This document shows positions 1 through 8,125 of a stretch of 44,532 nucleotides of DNA, in pieces. Numbering within the stretch: position 1 is the first letter of the stretch; the number at the start of each line of letters is the position of its first letter. This stretch comes from Bacteroidales bacterium (GTDB lineage Bacteria; Bacteroidota; Bacteroidia; Bacteroidales; P3). Location: the NCBI GenBank assembly GCA_017561155.1, contig JAFZDP010000079.1, forward strand, positions 1 through 44,532. The letters are read 5' to 3'. Below the pieces are notes generated by a model. That model had not been told where the DNA came from. It saw nothing but the letters and a program-made list of their open reading frames with translations, and did no database searches. Both the position numbers and the translations under genes were made by a program.

Positions 1-112
1 AAGCCGTCAGGTTTATATTTTATGTATAATGGGTTATAAGTTAAAAAAAGAAAAACTCTTAAAAATAAAGCCTTCTTTTCGCGAGGAAAAAAATGATGAA
101 AATGAAAAAACA

Positions 113-207
113 GGGTAACGCTGCAACGCTTCCACATAAATTACTGTAGCACAATTTATTAAATAGCGTTACCCGGGGCGTTACCCCCCCCGTTACCCCC
201 CGTTACC
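113..207. repeat. CGTTACC direct repeats with a facing inverted copy
   Basis: CGTTACC occurs at 167, 179, 191 and 201 (steps of 12, 12 and 10 bp), joined by runs of C. An inverted copy, GGGTAACGCT at 113-122, can pair with AGCGTTACCC at 165-174 across a 42-base loop. No gene is convincing in 1-348. The only open frame I noticed is an 18-codon ATG frame at 93-149, preceded by GAGG at 83-86, and it is too short to call. The strip could be a slipped repeat, a regulator array or the remnant of a mobile element. Confidence 0.6.
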
Positions 208-280
208 TTTTGGCTACTCTTACACAATTTGGAAAATCGTTCCGGTTATGCTTTCATCTGCATTGCCCGGTGCCCCTACA

Positions 281-332
281 TCGTGATGCAGACACAACGG
301 CATCGTGATGAAAACAAATTCCCATCGCGTGG
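281..332 (+). repeat. 22-bp-period direct repeats, left copy
   Basis: TCGTGATG begins at 281 and 303, and TCGCGTGG at 325, so the step is exactly 22 bp. The second unit continues GATGAAAAC. Two less similar 22-base units may precede it at 237 (TCGTTCCG) and 259. The block resembles the array at 43345-43415: the same core TCRYGATGAAA, the same step, and a last partial unit beginning TCGCGTG. It lies 3' of the radical SAM gene. Confidence 0.65.
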
Positions 333-345
333 CATTTATGCCACG
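328..345 (-). terminator. hairpin after the radical SAM gene
   Basis: CGTGGCA (328-334) pairs perfectly with TGCCACG (339-345) around a 4-base loop, four bases beyond the stop codon of the minus-strand gene. The minus strand reads a modest T-rich stretch some ten bases after the stem. The plus strand has a better T run (346-350) but no gene ends there. Confidence 0.5.
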
Positions 346-348
346 TTT

Positions 349-2166
349 TTATATTTTTGGATTTGGAACTTTTATTCTGAACCACTTACGCAATGGACGG
401 TCCAACCCCAAACCATTCATAAAGTTGTAGGTTGCAAACCTCAACCCCTCTCCCACCGCTTCTATATCGTAGTCGAAATCGTAATCGAAATCCACCTCGT
501 TGTTGCAAAATGGGTTTGGCTCGAAAGTTGTTCTTACGGCTCCGTATTTTTCCGGTTCTCTGCCCGAGGGGCTGTGTGCCGTCATGGCATATCTGTGCCA
601 AAATGCCGACTGCACTATACCTTCATCGAACATTCGTCGCACCACCTCCAAGGCGTTTATCGTTTCCTGCAACGTTTCGGTCGGGAAGCCGTACATCAGG
701 TAGGTATGCACCATTATTCCTGCGTTTGTAAAGTTGCGTGCCGCATTTACCGTTTGCTCTATGCTTACGCCTTTATTCATCAGCTTCAGCAGCCTGTTCG
801 ATGCCACTTCCAATCCACCCGACACTGCTATACATCCGGCATCGGCCATCAGGTTGCACAGCTCGGCATTGTATGCTTTTTCAAAACGTATGTTTCCCCA
901 ATAAGAAACGGTCATTTGTCGGTTTATCAGCTCTGTGCTTACGTTTTTCAGCAGCTGCGGCGACATAGCCTCGTCGACAAAATGGAATCCGCTCTGCCCC
1001 GTTTGCCGCATTATGTCGGCCATTCTGTCTACGGCCTGCTGTGCCGTAGGGGCATCGTAGCGTGCTATATAGTCGAGGCATGTGTCGCAAAAAGCACATT
1101 TGGCCCAATAGCAACCATGCGACAACATCATCTTGTTCCATTTTCCGTTGCTCCACAGTTGGTGCATGGGGTTTGTAACTTCGGCCATCGACAGGTATCT
1201 GCCCATCTCCAAGCCCTCGAAACATGGTGTTCCGCCCTCGGCAAAAGGTATGTTTTCGGCATCGTTTCCGCTGTAGCGTATAGCATTGTTTTCCAAATAG
1301 TAGGTTCGTACCAATTGGGTTGCATCTATCTCGTTGTTCAGATATTTTGCCAACCTCAGCAGCGGCAGTTCGCCGTCGTCTATCACCACAAAGTCGGTAT
1401 ACTTAAACAATCGTTCCTCGGCCAAGCTGCGCCATTCGGTGTTGGCAAATCCTCCGCCTATCACTACCTTGGTGCCGGGATAGTTATCTTTGACCCATTT
1501 CCCGCACAGCAAAGCAGCATACAGACATCCCGGAAAAGGCACTGCAAAGCCCACCACGTCGGGGTTGCAGGCGAGAATATGCTGCCTAAGAATGTCGATA
1601 AGCAAGTGGTCGACGATGGTAGTATCGGCGTTCAAAGCCGCTTCCATCTCGTCGAACTCCGGAGCATAGGCCGCCAAGTGTTCGGCATAGCGTATAAGGT
1701 CGAAGTATGGAGCGGTGGTTTCGCGTATATAGTCGGCTATATCTTCGATAAAAAGCGTTGCAAGGTATCTGGCACGGTCGTCGGTACCCGAAGTACCGTA
1801 AGCCCATTCCAAGTCGGCCATATTGTCAAATCTGGGACCTTCCGGCAACAAAGTACGGTTGGCTATGCGAGGTGCCAAGGTAGCATCTTTGCCTTGCAAA
1901 AACCTAACCACATCGTCTACACAAGCCACATATCGGTCGTGGTTGGCATATATGCGTTGCATGCGGGGTTTTCCCACGGGGTTTCCCGTCGATGCAAACA
2001 GGCGTTGCAAAAAACGTCGGTTGTATATTCCAAGCACCAATTCTATACCCAAATCGGCTTGTGCCACTTGGTGTTGGTGCATCTGCAAAAACCCTTTCAG
2101 CACTGTGGTGGCCGGATATGGTGTGTTCAGTTGTGTGAGCGGCGGTGTAAGCAAAAGAAATTTCAT
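349..2166 (-). CDS. B12-binding-domain radical SAM protein
   Basis: A 605-aa radical SAM enzyme of the class with an N-terminal cobalamin-binding-like Rossmann domain. The start at 2166 gives MKFLLLTPPLT, the usual beginning of this family (a beta strand followed by PP). The longer frame upstream has no family resemblance. The 4Fe-4S ligands appear as C352, C357 and C360 (C-X4-C-X2-C, followed by D-T-C363), a spacing that differs from the classical CX3CX2C. The stretch before it contains GGGFANTEW and VVIDDGELPLLRL, typical of B12-binding members, and GGLEVASNRLLKLMNKG follows in the TIM-barrel part. The substrate cannot be told. It stands alone, divergent from the acyltransferase operon. Confidence 0.85.
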   Translation of the reverse strand: MKFLLLTPPLTQLNTPYPATTVLKGFLQMHQHQVAQADLGIELVLGIYNRRFLQRLFASTGNPVGKPRMQRIYANHDRYVACVDDVVRFLQGKDATLAPRIANRTLLPEGPRFDNMADLEWAYGTSGTDDRARYLATLFIEDIADYIRETTAPYFDLIRYAEHLAAYAPEFDEMEAALNADTTIVDHLLIDILRQHILACNPDVVGFAVPFPGCLYAALLCGKWVKDNYPGTKVVIGGGFANTEWRSLAEERLFKYTDFVVIDDGELPLLRLAKYLNNEIDATQLVRTYYLENNAIRYSGNDAENIPFAEGGTPCFEGLEMGRYLSMAEVTNPMHQLWSNGKWNKMMLSHGCYWAKCAFCDTCLDYIARYDAPTAQQAVDRMADIMRQTGQSGFHFVDEAMSPQLLKNVSTELINRQMTVSYWGNIRFEKAYNAELCNLMADAGCIAVSGGLEVASNRLLKLMNKGVSIEQTVNAARNFTNAGIMVHTYLMYGFPTETLQETINALEVVRRMFDEGIVQSAFWHRYAMTAHSPSGREPEKYGAVRTTFEPNPFCNNEVDFDYDFDYDIEAVGEGLRFATYNFMNGLGLDRPLRKWFRIKVPNPKI

Positions 2167-2343
2167 CGTCTGTGAGTCTATTGTATGTTTATGGTTTTCA
2201 ATTGGTCTACCTGTCCCAAATTCGGCATTTCTACCCATGCATAGCAGCCTTAAATCATTGGTCAAAAAGACCATCGAGGGTGCAAAATTACACTTTTTTT
2301 CGCATTTGTCCAAACTTTTGCAATGCATAATCTGGGACAACTC

Positions 2344-2374
2344 TTGCGTAGTTCGAAAAAAAAACGTAAATTTG
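2344..2374 (+). promoter_or_regulatory. Bacteroidetes-type promoter for the acyltransferase operon
   Basis: TTG at 2344-2346 and TAAATTTG at 2367-2374 (matching TAnnTTTG) are separated by 20 bp. The start codon at 2400 follows after a short leader. This is a textbook -33/-7 pair for the Bacteroidetes primary sigma factor. Confidence 0.75.
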
Positions 2375-2399
2375 CAAATTAATTCACATACCGAAAACG

Positions 2400-3266
2400 A
2401 TGGAAGATACTAATACAGAACACATAGAAATCACACCAAACTTTATTGACATCGACAAAGTTATAGCCGGCAAAAGTCCGTCTTTGCAAAAAAAATTGCC
2501 ACGCTTTTTGGTAGGTCGGCTGAAGAAATTGCTGCATGTCGACGAGATTAACTTCTATGTTTACAAGTTTAGGGACAAATTCGGCCCCGATTTTACCAAC
2601 GCCGTTCTTACCGAAGCGCTATCGGTAAACATCGAGGTAGTGAACCCCGAAAACATACCACAGGGCGTCAATCCGCTTATGGTGGGCAACCATCCCCTTG
2701 GCGGTGTCGACGGTATGGCACTGATAAACGAAGTGGGCAAAGTGCGACGCGACATATTGTTTCCCGTCAACGACTTTTTGCTATATCTGCCTGGGCTGAG
2801 AAACAACTTTATACCCATAAACAAAGTGGGACGCAACAACAAAAACATCAATGCACTGGAAACGGCGTTTAAAGAAAACAACGCTTTGCTATATTTTCCG
2901 GCAGGACTGTGCTCCAGAAAACACAAAGGAGTGATAAAAGACCTGGAATGGAAAAAAACCTTCATAAAGAAAGCAGTACAATACCATCGGGACATAACAC
3001 CGATCTATGTTGATGCCAAAAACACCAACAGGTTTTACCGAATAGCAAACTGGCGTAAAAAACTGGGCATAAAATTCAACATAGAGATGATACTTCTGCC
3101 CGACGAAATGTTCAAACAACGCAACAAAACCATTCGTTTGGTATTTGGCAAACCAATACCCTACACCACCTTCGACAGCTCGAAAACCGACTCGGAATGG
3201 GCGGCATTGGTGCGCGAACATGTGTACAATCTGGACAAAAACCCTAATTTAGAATTTAAAAAATAA
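2400..3266 (+). CDS. glsA: lysophospholipid-type O-acyltransferase (probable GlsA)
   Basis: A 288-aa protein of the PlsC/LPLAT superfamily. The acyltransferase motif reads GNHPLGGVDG, with H98 and D104 as the catalytic pair. Their spacing is one residue longer than the usual HX4D. A second block has PINKVGRNNKNI, and FPAGLCSRK follows, as in acyl-acceptor-binding motifs. The gene ends 8 bp before a GNAT/hemolysin-type N-acyltransferase. This pairing matches the two-gene glycine-lipid pathway known in Bacteroides, in which GlsB N-acylates glycine and GlsA adds the second acyl chain by O-acylation. The superfamily call is firm. The glycine-lipid assignment rests on the neighbour and on family resemblance. 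Confidence 0.8.
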   Translation: MEDTNTEHIEITPNFIDIDKVIAGKSPSLQKKLPRFLVGRLKKLLHVDEINFYVYKFRDKFGPDFTNAVLTEALSVNIEVVNPENIPQGVNPLMVGNHPLGGVDGMALINEVGKVRRDILFPVNDFLLYLPGLRNNFIPINKVGRNNKNINALETAFKENNALLYFPAGLCSRKHKGVIKDLEWKKTFIKKAVQYHRDITPIYVDAKNTNRFYRIANWRKKLGIKFNIEMILLPDEMFKQRNKTIRLVFGKPIPYTTFDSSKTDSEWAALVREHVYNLDKNPNLEFKK

Positions 3267-3274
3267 ACACGACT

Positions 3275-4336
3275 ATGGATTTGAGCTATATAATACCACC
3301 TGTAGACAGGAAACTGATAAAGAAAGAACTTACAAGCCAAATATTTTTGCGCAGCACCAACTTTGGCAACCGCGAAATATATGTCACCACGGCACATACC
3401 TCGCCAAACATTATGCGAGAAATAGGCCGTTTGCGCGAACTTAGCTTTGCAACAGAAGGCGGCGGTACAGGCAAAGAAGTGGACATCGACGAGTTTGACC
3501 TTGCACCGGAACCATATTGCTACAAGCAGCTGTTTGTTTGGAGTCCGGAAGACGAAGAGATAGTGGGTGGCTACCGCTTTATTCATGGCTCCGACATCAT
3601 TCGCAAAGACGACGGAACACTGATGAGTGCCACTGCCGAACTTTTCCACTTCACCGACGAGTTTGTGGACAACTACATGCCACACATGGTGGAACTGGGC
3701 CGCTCGTTTGTGCAACCAATGTTCCAACCTACCGTCAATCTTAGAAAAGGTATGTACTCGTTAGACAACCTTTGGGACGGCTTGGGAGCCATAGCCATAG
3801 AAATACCTACCATGAAATACTTTTTTGGAAAAATAACCATGTATCCGCACATGAACAGAAAAGCCAAGGACTACATATTGTATTTCTACAAAAAGCATTT
3901 CCCCGACAAAGAAGGTTTGGTATGGCCTTTCGAACCTATAAAGATAGAATCGGACTACAACGAACTCGTCAACCTGTTCAACGGCCGCAACTACAAAGAA
4001 GACTATCAGATATTGGTGCGTTCGGTTCGCGACCTTGGGTCGGCGGTGCCACCATTGGTCAACGCATATATGAACCTATCGTCGACAATGATGTCGTTTG
4101 GCACAGCCATCAACCACCCGTTTGGAGGCGTAGACGAAACAGGAATACTTATAACCCTGCAAGACATATACCCTGCCAAAACAGACAGACACCTGAACTC
4201 GTATGTAGAAAAGAACAAACTATTTAAACGTCTGCAGTTTTTTGCCATAAACAGAAACCGACGCAAAAACGCCACACCTACCGACGCAAAAGAAAAGAAA
4301 CCGGGTCTTTTTAGAAGAAGACAACAAAAAAACTAA
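3275..4336 (+). CDS. glsB: GNAT/hemolysin-type N-acyltransferase (probable GlsB)
   Basis: A 353-aa protein of the OlsB/hemolysin-like acyltransferase family. Visible blocks are IMREIGRLRELSF near the N-terminus, LFVWSPEDEEIVGGYRFIHG in the acyl-carrier-binding region, and MVELGRSFVQPMFQ followed by LDNLWDGLGA. In this family the enzyme transfers a 3-hydroxyacyl chain from ACP to an amino acid, giving lyso-ornithine or lyso-glycine lipid. Next to the O-acyltransferase upstream, the expected product is a glycine (or ornithine) lipid of the envelope. The C-terminus is a basic tail rich in Lys and Arg, perhaps for membrane contact. engB starts 35 bp downstream. Confidence 0.8.
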   Translation: MDLSYIIPPVDRKLIKKELTSQIFLRSTNFGNREIYVTTAHTSPNIMREIGRLRELSFATEGGGTGKEVDIDEFDLAPEPYCYKQLFVWSPEDEEIVGGYRFIHGSDIIRKDDGTLMSATAELFHFTDEFVDNYMPHMVELGRSFVQPMFQPTVNLRKGMYSLDNLWDGLGAIAIEIPTMKYFFGKITMYPHMNRKAKDYILYFYKKHFPDKEGLVWPFEPIKIESDYNELVNLFNGRNYKEDYQILVRSVRDLGSAVPPLVNAYMNLSSTMMSFGTAINHPFGGVDETGILITLQDIYPAKTDRHLNSYVEKNKLFKRLQFFAINRNRRKNATPTDAKEKKPGLFRRRQQKN

Positions 4337-4371
4337 CAAATAACAAACAAACCTATAAAGAAAAAAACACG

Positions 4372-4989
4372 ATGGAAATAAAAACGGCTGTATTTACAGT
4401 AAGCAACTCGACATACAAGAAATGTCCTAAACCCGACAAACCCGAATACGCTTTTATAGGACGTTCGAACGTAGGCAAGTCGTCGCTTATAAATATGTTG
4501 GTTGGCAACAAATCGCTGGCAAAAACAGGAGCCAATCCCGGCAAAACACAACTGATAAACCACTTTGAAATAAACAACAGCTGGTTTTTGGTCGACTTGC
4601 CCGGCTATGGCTATGCCCGTATTTCCAAAAGCTCTCGCGAAAAGTGGTCGAAAATGATTCAAGACTATCTGCTTTACCGCGAAAATCTTATGAATGTGTT
4701 TTTGCTTATAGACTCGCGCATACCGCCACAAACCATCGACTTGGATTTCATAACATTCTTGGGAGCCAACGGCATACCGTTCACCATAGTGTTTACAAAA
4801 ATAGACAAAGGCAAACAACGCGAAGTAGACTCGAACATATCCGTGTTCAAAAAACGCCTGTTGGAAACATGGGAAGATGTACCTGTAATGTTGCGTACAT
4901 CGTCGGTGACACATCGCGGAAAAGACGACATTCTGAACCTTATAGACGAGATAAACACAATGTTCAAACCACAAGAAAACAACCAATAA
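4372..4989 (+). CDS. engB: ribosome biogenesis GTP-binding protein EngB/YsxC
   Basis: A 205-aa P-loop GTPase of the TrmE-Era-EngA-EngB-Septin class, which acts in large-subunit assembly. All G motifs are visible: G1 GRSNVGKSS near residue 31, G2 within NPGKTQLINHF, G3 DLPGYGYA, G4 TKID and G5 TSS. The length is normal for the family. It lies inside the plus-strand unit between the N-acyltransferase and the carboxypeptidase gene (19 bp downstream), so it is probably co-transcribed with them. Confidence 0.95.
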   Translation: MEIKTAVFTVSNSTYKKCPKPDKPEYAFIGRSNVGKSSLINMLVGNKSLAKTGANPGKTQLINHFEINNSWFLVDLPGYGYARISKSSREKWSKMIQDYLLYRENLMNVFLLIDSRIPPQTIDLDFITFLGANGIPFTIVFTKIDKGKQREVDSNISVFKKRLLETWEDVPVMLRTSSVTHRGKDDILNLIDEINTMFKPQENNQ

Positions 4990-5008
4990 TACAAAGACAA
5001 ACGACAGA

Positions 5009-6463
5009 ATGAATACTAACAAAATAAAAATCATAGCACTACTGACAGGGATACTGTTTTCGGCAACAGCCACGGCACAAAACAACGCCATAGGCGAATA
5101 TGTAAACAAAATGGTAGAAGACCCCGAAGTAGAAACAGCCACCTTTGCCATAAGCGTATACAACATAAGCAAAGGACAACAAATATACGACTACAACGCC
5201 AACAAATCGATGATACCGGCATCGATAGTAAAGATTGTCACCACAAGCGTAGGCTTCGACAAATTGGGTAAAAACTTCCGTTTCAAAACATCGTTAGGCT
5301 ATAGCGGCGAGGTTGACAAACGCGGAGTTTTGCAAGGCAACGTCTACATAGTAGGCGGCGGCGACCCTATATTGGGCTCTTATCGCTACAAACAAACAGC
5401 TATCGACTCGGTGTTTACCGCATGGAAAAATGCACTTGCCGAAGCAGGCATCACAAAAATAAACAAACGCATCTGCTACGACGCTTCCATCTTCGACGAA
5501 CAAGCCCTTCACGACAGTTGGATGTGGGGCGATGTGGGCAACTACTACGGCTGTGGTGTTCATGGGCTGAACATACACGAAAACATGTATTTCGCACACT
5601 TCGACGCAGGAACACAGATAAACCGCAAAGCAACACTTACCACTACAACACCGGCCAATGTAGATGTACGCAACCATGTAGACGTATCGACAGGCCCCGA
5701 AAAATCGGGAGACGGTGTTGTAATATACGGCGACCCGTCCAGCAACATAAGAGTATGCAAGGGAACGGTGCCACTTGGAAAAACAAATTTCAAAGTACGC
5801 GGTGCCATGCCGGCTCCGCCTAAGTCGTGTGCCGAAATGTTTGCAAAATATCTAAACAACAACAATATCAGCGTTTCCAACTACGTGTCGGAAGGGTTGG
5901 TGAGAACACAAAATATAACATACCTATTCGACTACTATTCGCCCGTATACTCCGACATAGCAACATACACAAACCAAACAAGCAACAATATCTATGCCGA
6001 AAGTATTTTCAAATACTTGGGCTACACCAAATACAAAACAGGTAGTTTCGAAACAGGTGCATACGTCATCAGCGACTTTTTGAAAGAACACTCTATCAAC
6101 ACCAAAGGGGTTCGCATTGTAGACGGCAGCGGACTGTCCAGACAAAACATGATGACAACAAGATTTATGTGCAACTTCTTGGCAGAGATTTCAAAACAAC
6201 CATACTACAACGACTTTGTGAAAACATTGCCACAGATAGGAAAATCCGGCACAGCAAAAAACATGCTTAAAAATAAACCTGTAAAACAAGAAATATACAT
6301 AAAAACAGGAAGCATGAACGGCATAAAAACATACGCCGGATACATCATAAACAAGAAAGGAGAACTTATAAGTTTTTGCTTTATGGCAAACAACTTCGAA
6401 TGCTCGCAAAACAAAATCAGCCAAAAACTTGAACAGATCTTGCTTATGATTATAGAACAATAA
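5009..6463 (+). CDS. dacB: D-alanyl-D-alanine carboxypeptidase/endopeptidase, PBP4 type
   Basis: A 484-aa exported penicillin-binding protein of peptidase family S13. A signal peptide covers residues 1-24 (cleavage after ATATA or AQ). The catalytic motifs are S72-I-V-K75 (SxxK), S325-N-N (SxN) and K432-T-G434 (KTG), in the expected order, with the large insertion between SxxK and SxN typical of class C PBPs. It trims or cleaves peptidoglycan cross-links in the periplasm. It is the last gene of the 2400-6463 unit. A gap of about 150 bp with no clear promoter or terminator follows. Confidence 0.93.
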   Translation: MNTNKIKIIALLTGILFSATATAQNNAIGEYVNKMVEDPEVETATFAISVYNISKGQQIYDYNANKSMIPASIVKIVTTSVGFDKLGKNFRFKTSLGYSGEVDKRGVLQGNVYIVGGGDPILGSYRYKQTAIDSVFTAWKNALAEAGITKINKRICYDASIFDEQALHDSWMWGDVGNYYGCGVHGLNIHENMYFAHFDAGTQINRKATLTTTTPANVDVRNHVDVSTGPEKSGDGVVIYGDPSSNIRVCKGTVPLGKTNFKVRGAMPAPPKSCAEMFAKYLNNNNISVSNYVSEGLVRTQNITYLFDYYSPVYSDIATYTNQTSNNIYAESIFKYLGYTKYKTGSFETGAYVISDFLKEHSINTKGVRIVDGSGLSRQNMMTTRFMCNFLAEISKQPYYNDFVKTLPQIGKSGTAKNMLKNKPVKQEIYIKTGSMNGIKTYAGYIINKKGELISFCFMANNFECSQNKISQKLEQILLMIIEQ

Positions 6464-6610
6464 CAAGAAAAATACGGCATTTTATGTTTTTTTAATAGTG
6501 CATTTGTAATCCTTTTTCGAAATAAAACAATCTATAGTAACGTTAGCAAACGACAACAAAAAAATACATACATAGAAAAGAACAAGAAGTTGAACATTTA
6601 AATAGAAATA

Positions 6611-8104
6611 ATGAATAATATGATAAAACACAAAATTATATTTTGCTTATTGTTGGTTTCTGCATTTGTTGGAAATAGCACCTATGCTGCAAAAGACAAC
6701 CCGAAAAACAAGGGATACAAATTCACTGTAACTATAAACAATACTACCGACACCGTCATCTATCTTGGACAATACTACAACAAAAACCAATATGCCATAG
6801 ATACAGCCTATATAAACAAAAAGAATCAGTTTGTTTTCGAGAAAAAGAACAAGACACTCAAACCCGGATTGTACTTCCTAACCAACAACAAGGATAAGAT
6901 GTTTGAGTTTACGGTAAACAAAGAAACTTTGAACTACAAGTTTGTCACCAACGACGACAACTGGACCTTGCACATGAAAGTCTCGGGTTCGAAAGAAAAC
7001 CAAGACTTTGTAGAATACCAAAACACTCGCAGAGAAATGAACATACTGATGGACTCTTTGCGAAGAAATTCTACACAGGAAGAGTTTAAAACTATGGCAA
7101 AACTAATGGGACAGAAATTGGATAGCATAAACACAAAATTCGTCGAAGAGAACCCCGACCATGTACTATCCATAATAATGACTGCGACAAAAGAAATAGA
7201 TATTCCCATGGTAGATTCGATAGGCGACACCTTGACCCAACACGACAGATATCTATACTATGCTAAACATTATTTCGACAATATGGCACTAGACAACGAA
7301 GCAATACTAAGAACTCCGAAATACGTGTTTTACGACCGTGTTGAACGCTACTTTGACAAAGTGGTAAACGGAGCAGCTCCCGAAACTATATGCCAACACG
7401 TCGACGACCTATTGGACAAAGCACGTCCTGCCAAAGATGTGTTTAAATACTTGGTGCTATACATTGCCGAAAAATATCTGCAAACAGGTATCATGTCGTA
7501 CGATGCCATATATGTACACATGATTGAAAAATACTATATGACCGGCGAAGCATTTTGGGCAAGCCCTTCAGACATCGACTTCGAAACCAAACGCGCCATG
7601 ACTTGGAAAAAACTATTGATGGGCGAAAAAGCACCTGAACTTATACTTAAAAACACCGAAGGCAACTGGCGTTCGCTATATCAAGTTCCAAACAAATACA
7701 CATTGCTCATCTTCTGGGCACCATCGTGCGGACATTGTGCCACCATTATACCTGCTTTGTATAAGTTCTACGACGAATACAAAGACATATACGACATAGG
7801 CACCTTTGCCATAAACACCGACATCGGTCCCGACGAAGTTGAAAATTGGAGAAAATACATAAAAGAAAAAGGCCTCGAGTGGGACAACTACAATGGCGGC
7901 GAAGCCAACGTAGATTGGCACGAAGTGTACGATGTAATATCGACACCTGTTATCTACCTACTAGACCAAGACAAAAAAATAGTAGGCAAAAAACTAGATG
8001 CCGAAATATTGGATAAATTGTTCGACATTCTGGAACCTGAAAAAGCAAAAGCAGCCAAAGAAGCAAAAGCAGCTGCAAATAGCACACCGACAGAAAATAA
8101 ATAA
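6611..8104 (+). CDS. TlpA/ResA-like thioredoxin-fold protein
   Basis: A 497-aa exported protein with a signal peptide (residues 1 to about 26, ending STYA). The N-terminal part contains VTINNTTDTVIYLGQYY, as in the beta-sandwich domains (DUF4369-like) found in Bacteroidetes TlpA proteins. The middle is helical. The C-terminal thioredoxin domain carries C373-G-H-C376 in FWAPSCGHC and the cis-proline region as ISTPVIYLLD. The tail is rich in Ala, Lys and Glu. The likely role is thiol-disulfide exchange in the periplasm or at the cell surface. The partner is unknown. The next gene starts 21 bp later, suggesting co-transcription. An alternative ATG lies three codons downstream. Confidence 0.85.
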   Translation: MNNMIKHKIIFCLLLVSAFVGNSTYAAKDNPKNKGYKFTVTINNTTDTVIYLGQYYNKNQYAIDTAYINKKNQFVFEKKNKTLKPGLYFLTNNKDKMFEFTVNKETLNYKFVTNDDNWTLHMKVSGSKENQDFVEYQNTRREMNILMDSLRRNSTQEEFKTMAKLMGQKLDSINTKFVEENPDHVLSIIMTATKEIDIPMVDSIGDTLTQHDRYLYYAKHYFDNMALDNEAILRTPKYVFYDRVERYFDKVVNGAAPETICQHVDDLLDKARPAKDVFKYLVLYIAEKYLQTGIMSYDAIYVHMIEKYYMTGEAFWASPSDIDFETKRAMTWKKLLMGEKAPELILKNTEGNWRSLYQVPNKYTLLIFWAPSCGHCATIIPALYKFYDEYKDIYDIGTFAINTDIGPDEVENWRKYIKEKGLEWDNYNGGEANVDWHEVYDVISTPVIYLLDQDKKIVGKKLDAEILDKLFDILEPEKAKAAKEAKAAANSTPTENK

Positions 8105-8125
8105 TACAAAAATACACAAGAAAAA

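Noticed and set aside
229-2175. A 648-codon plus-strand open frame
   Set aside because: It lies entirely antisense to the radical SAM gene, whose family motifs are clear. Its translation is low-quality (many His, Tyr, Cys, Val and Gln) and has no motif.
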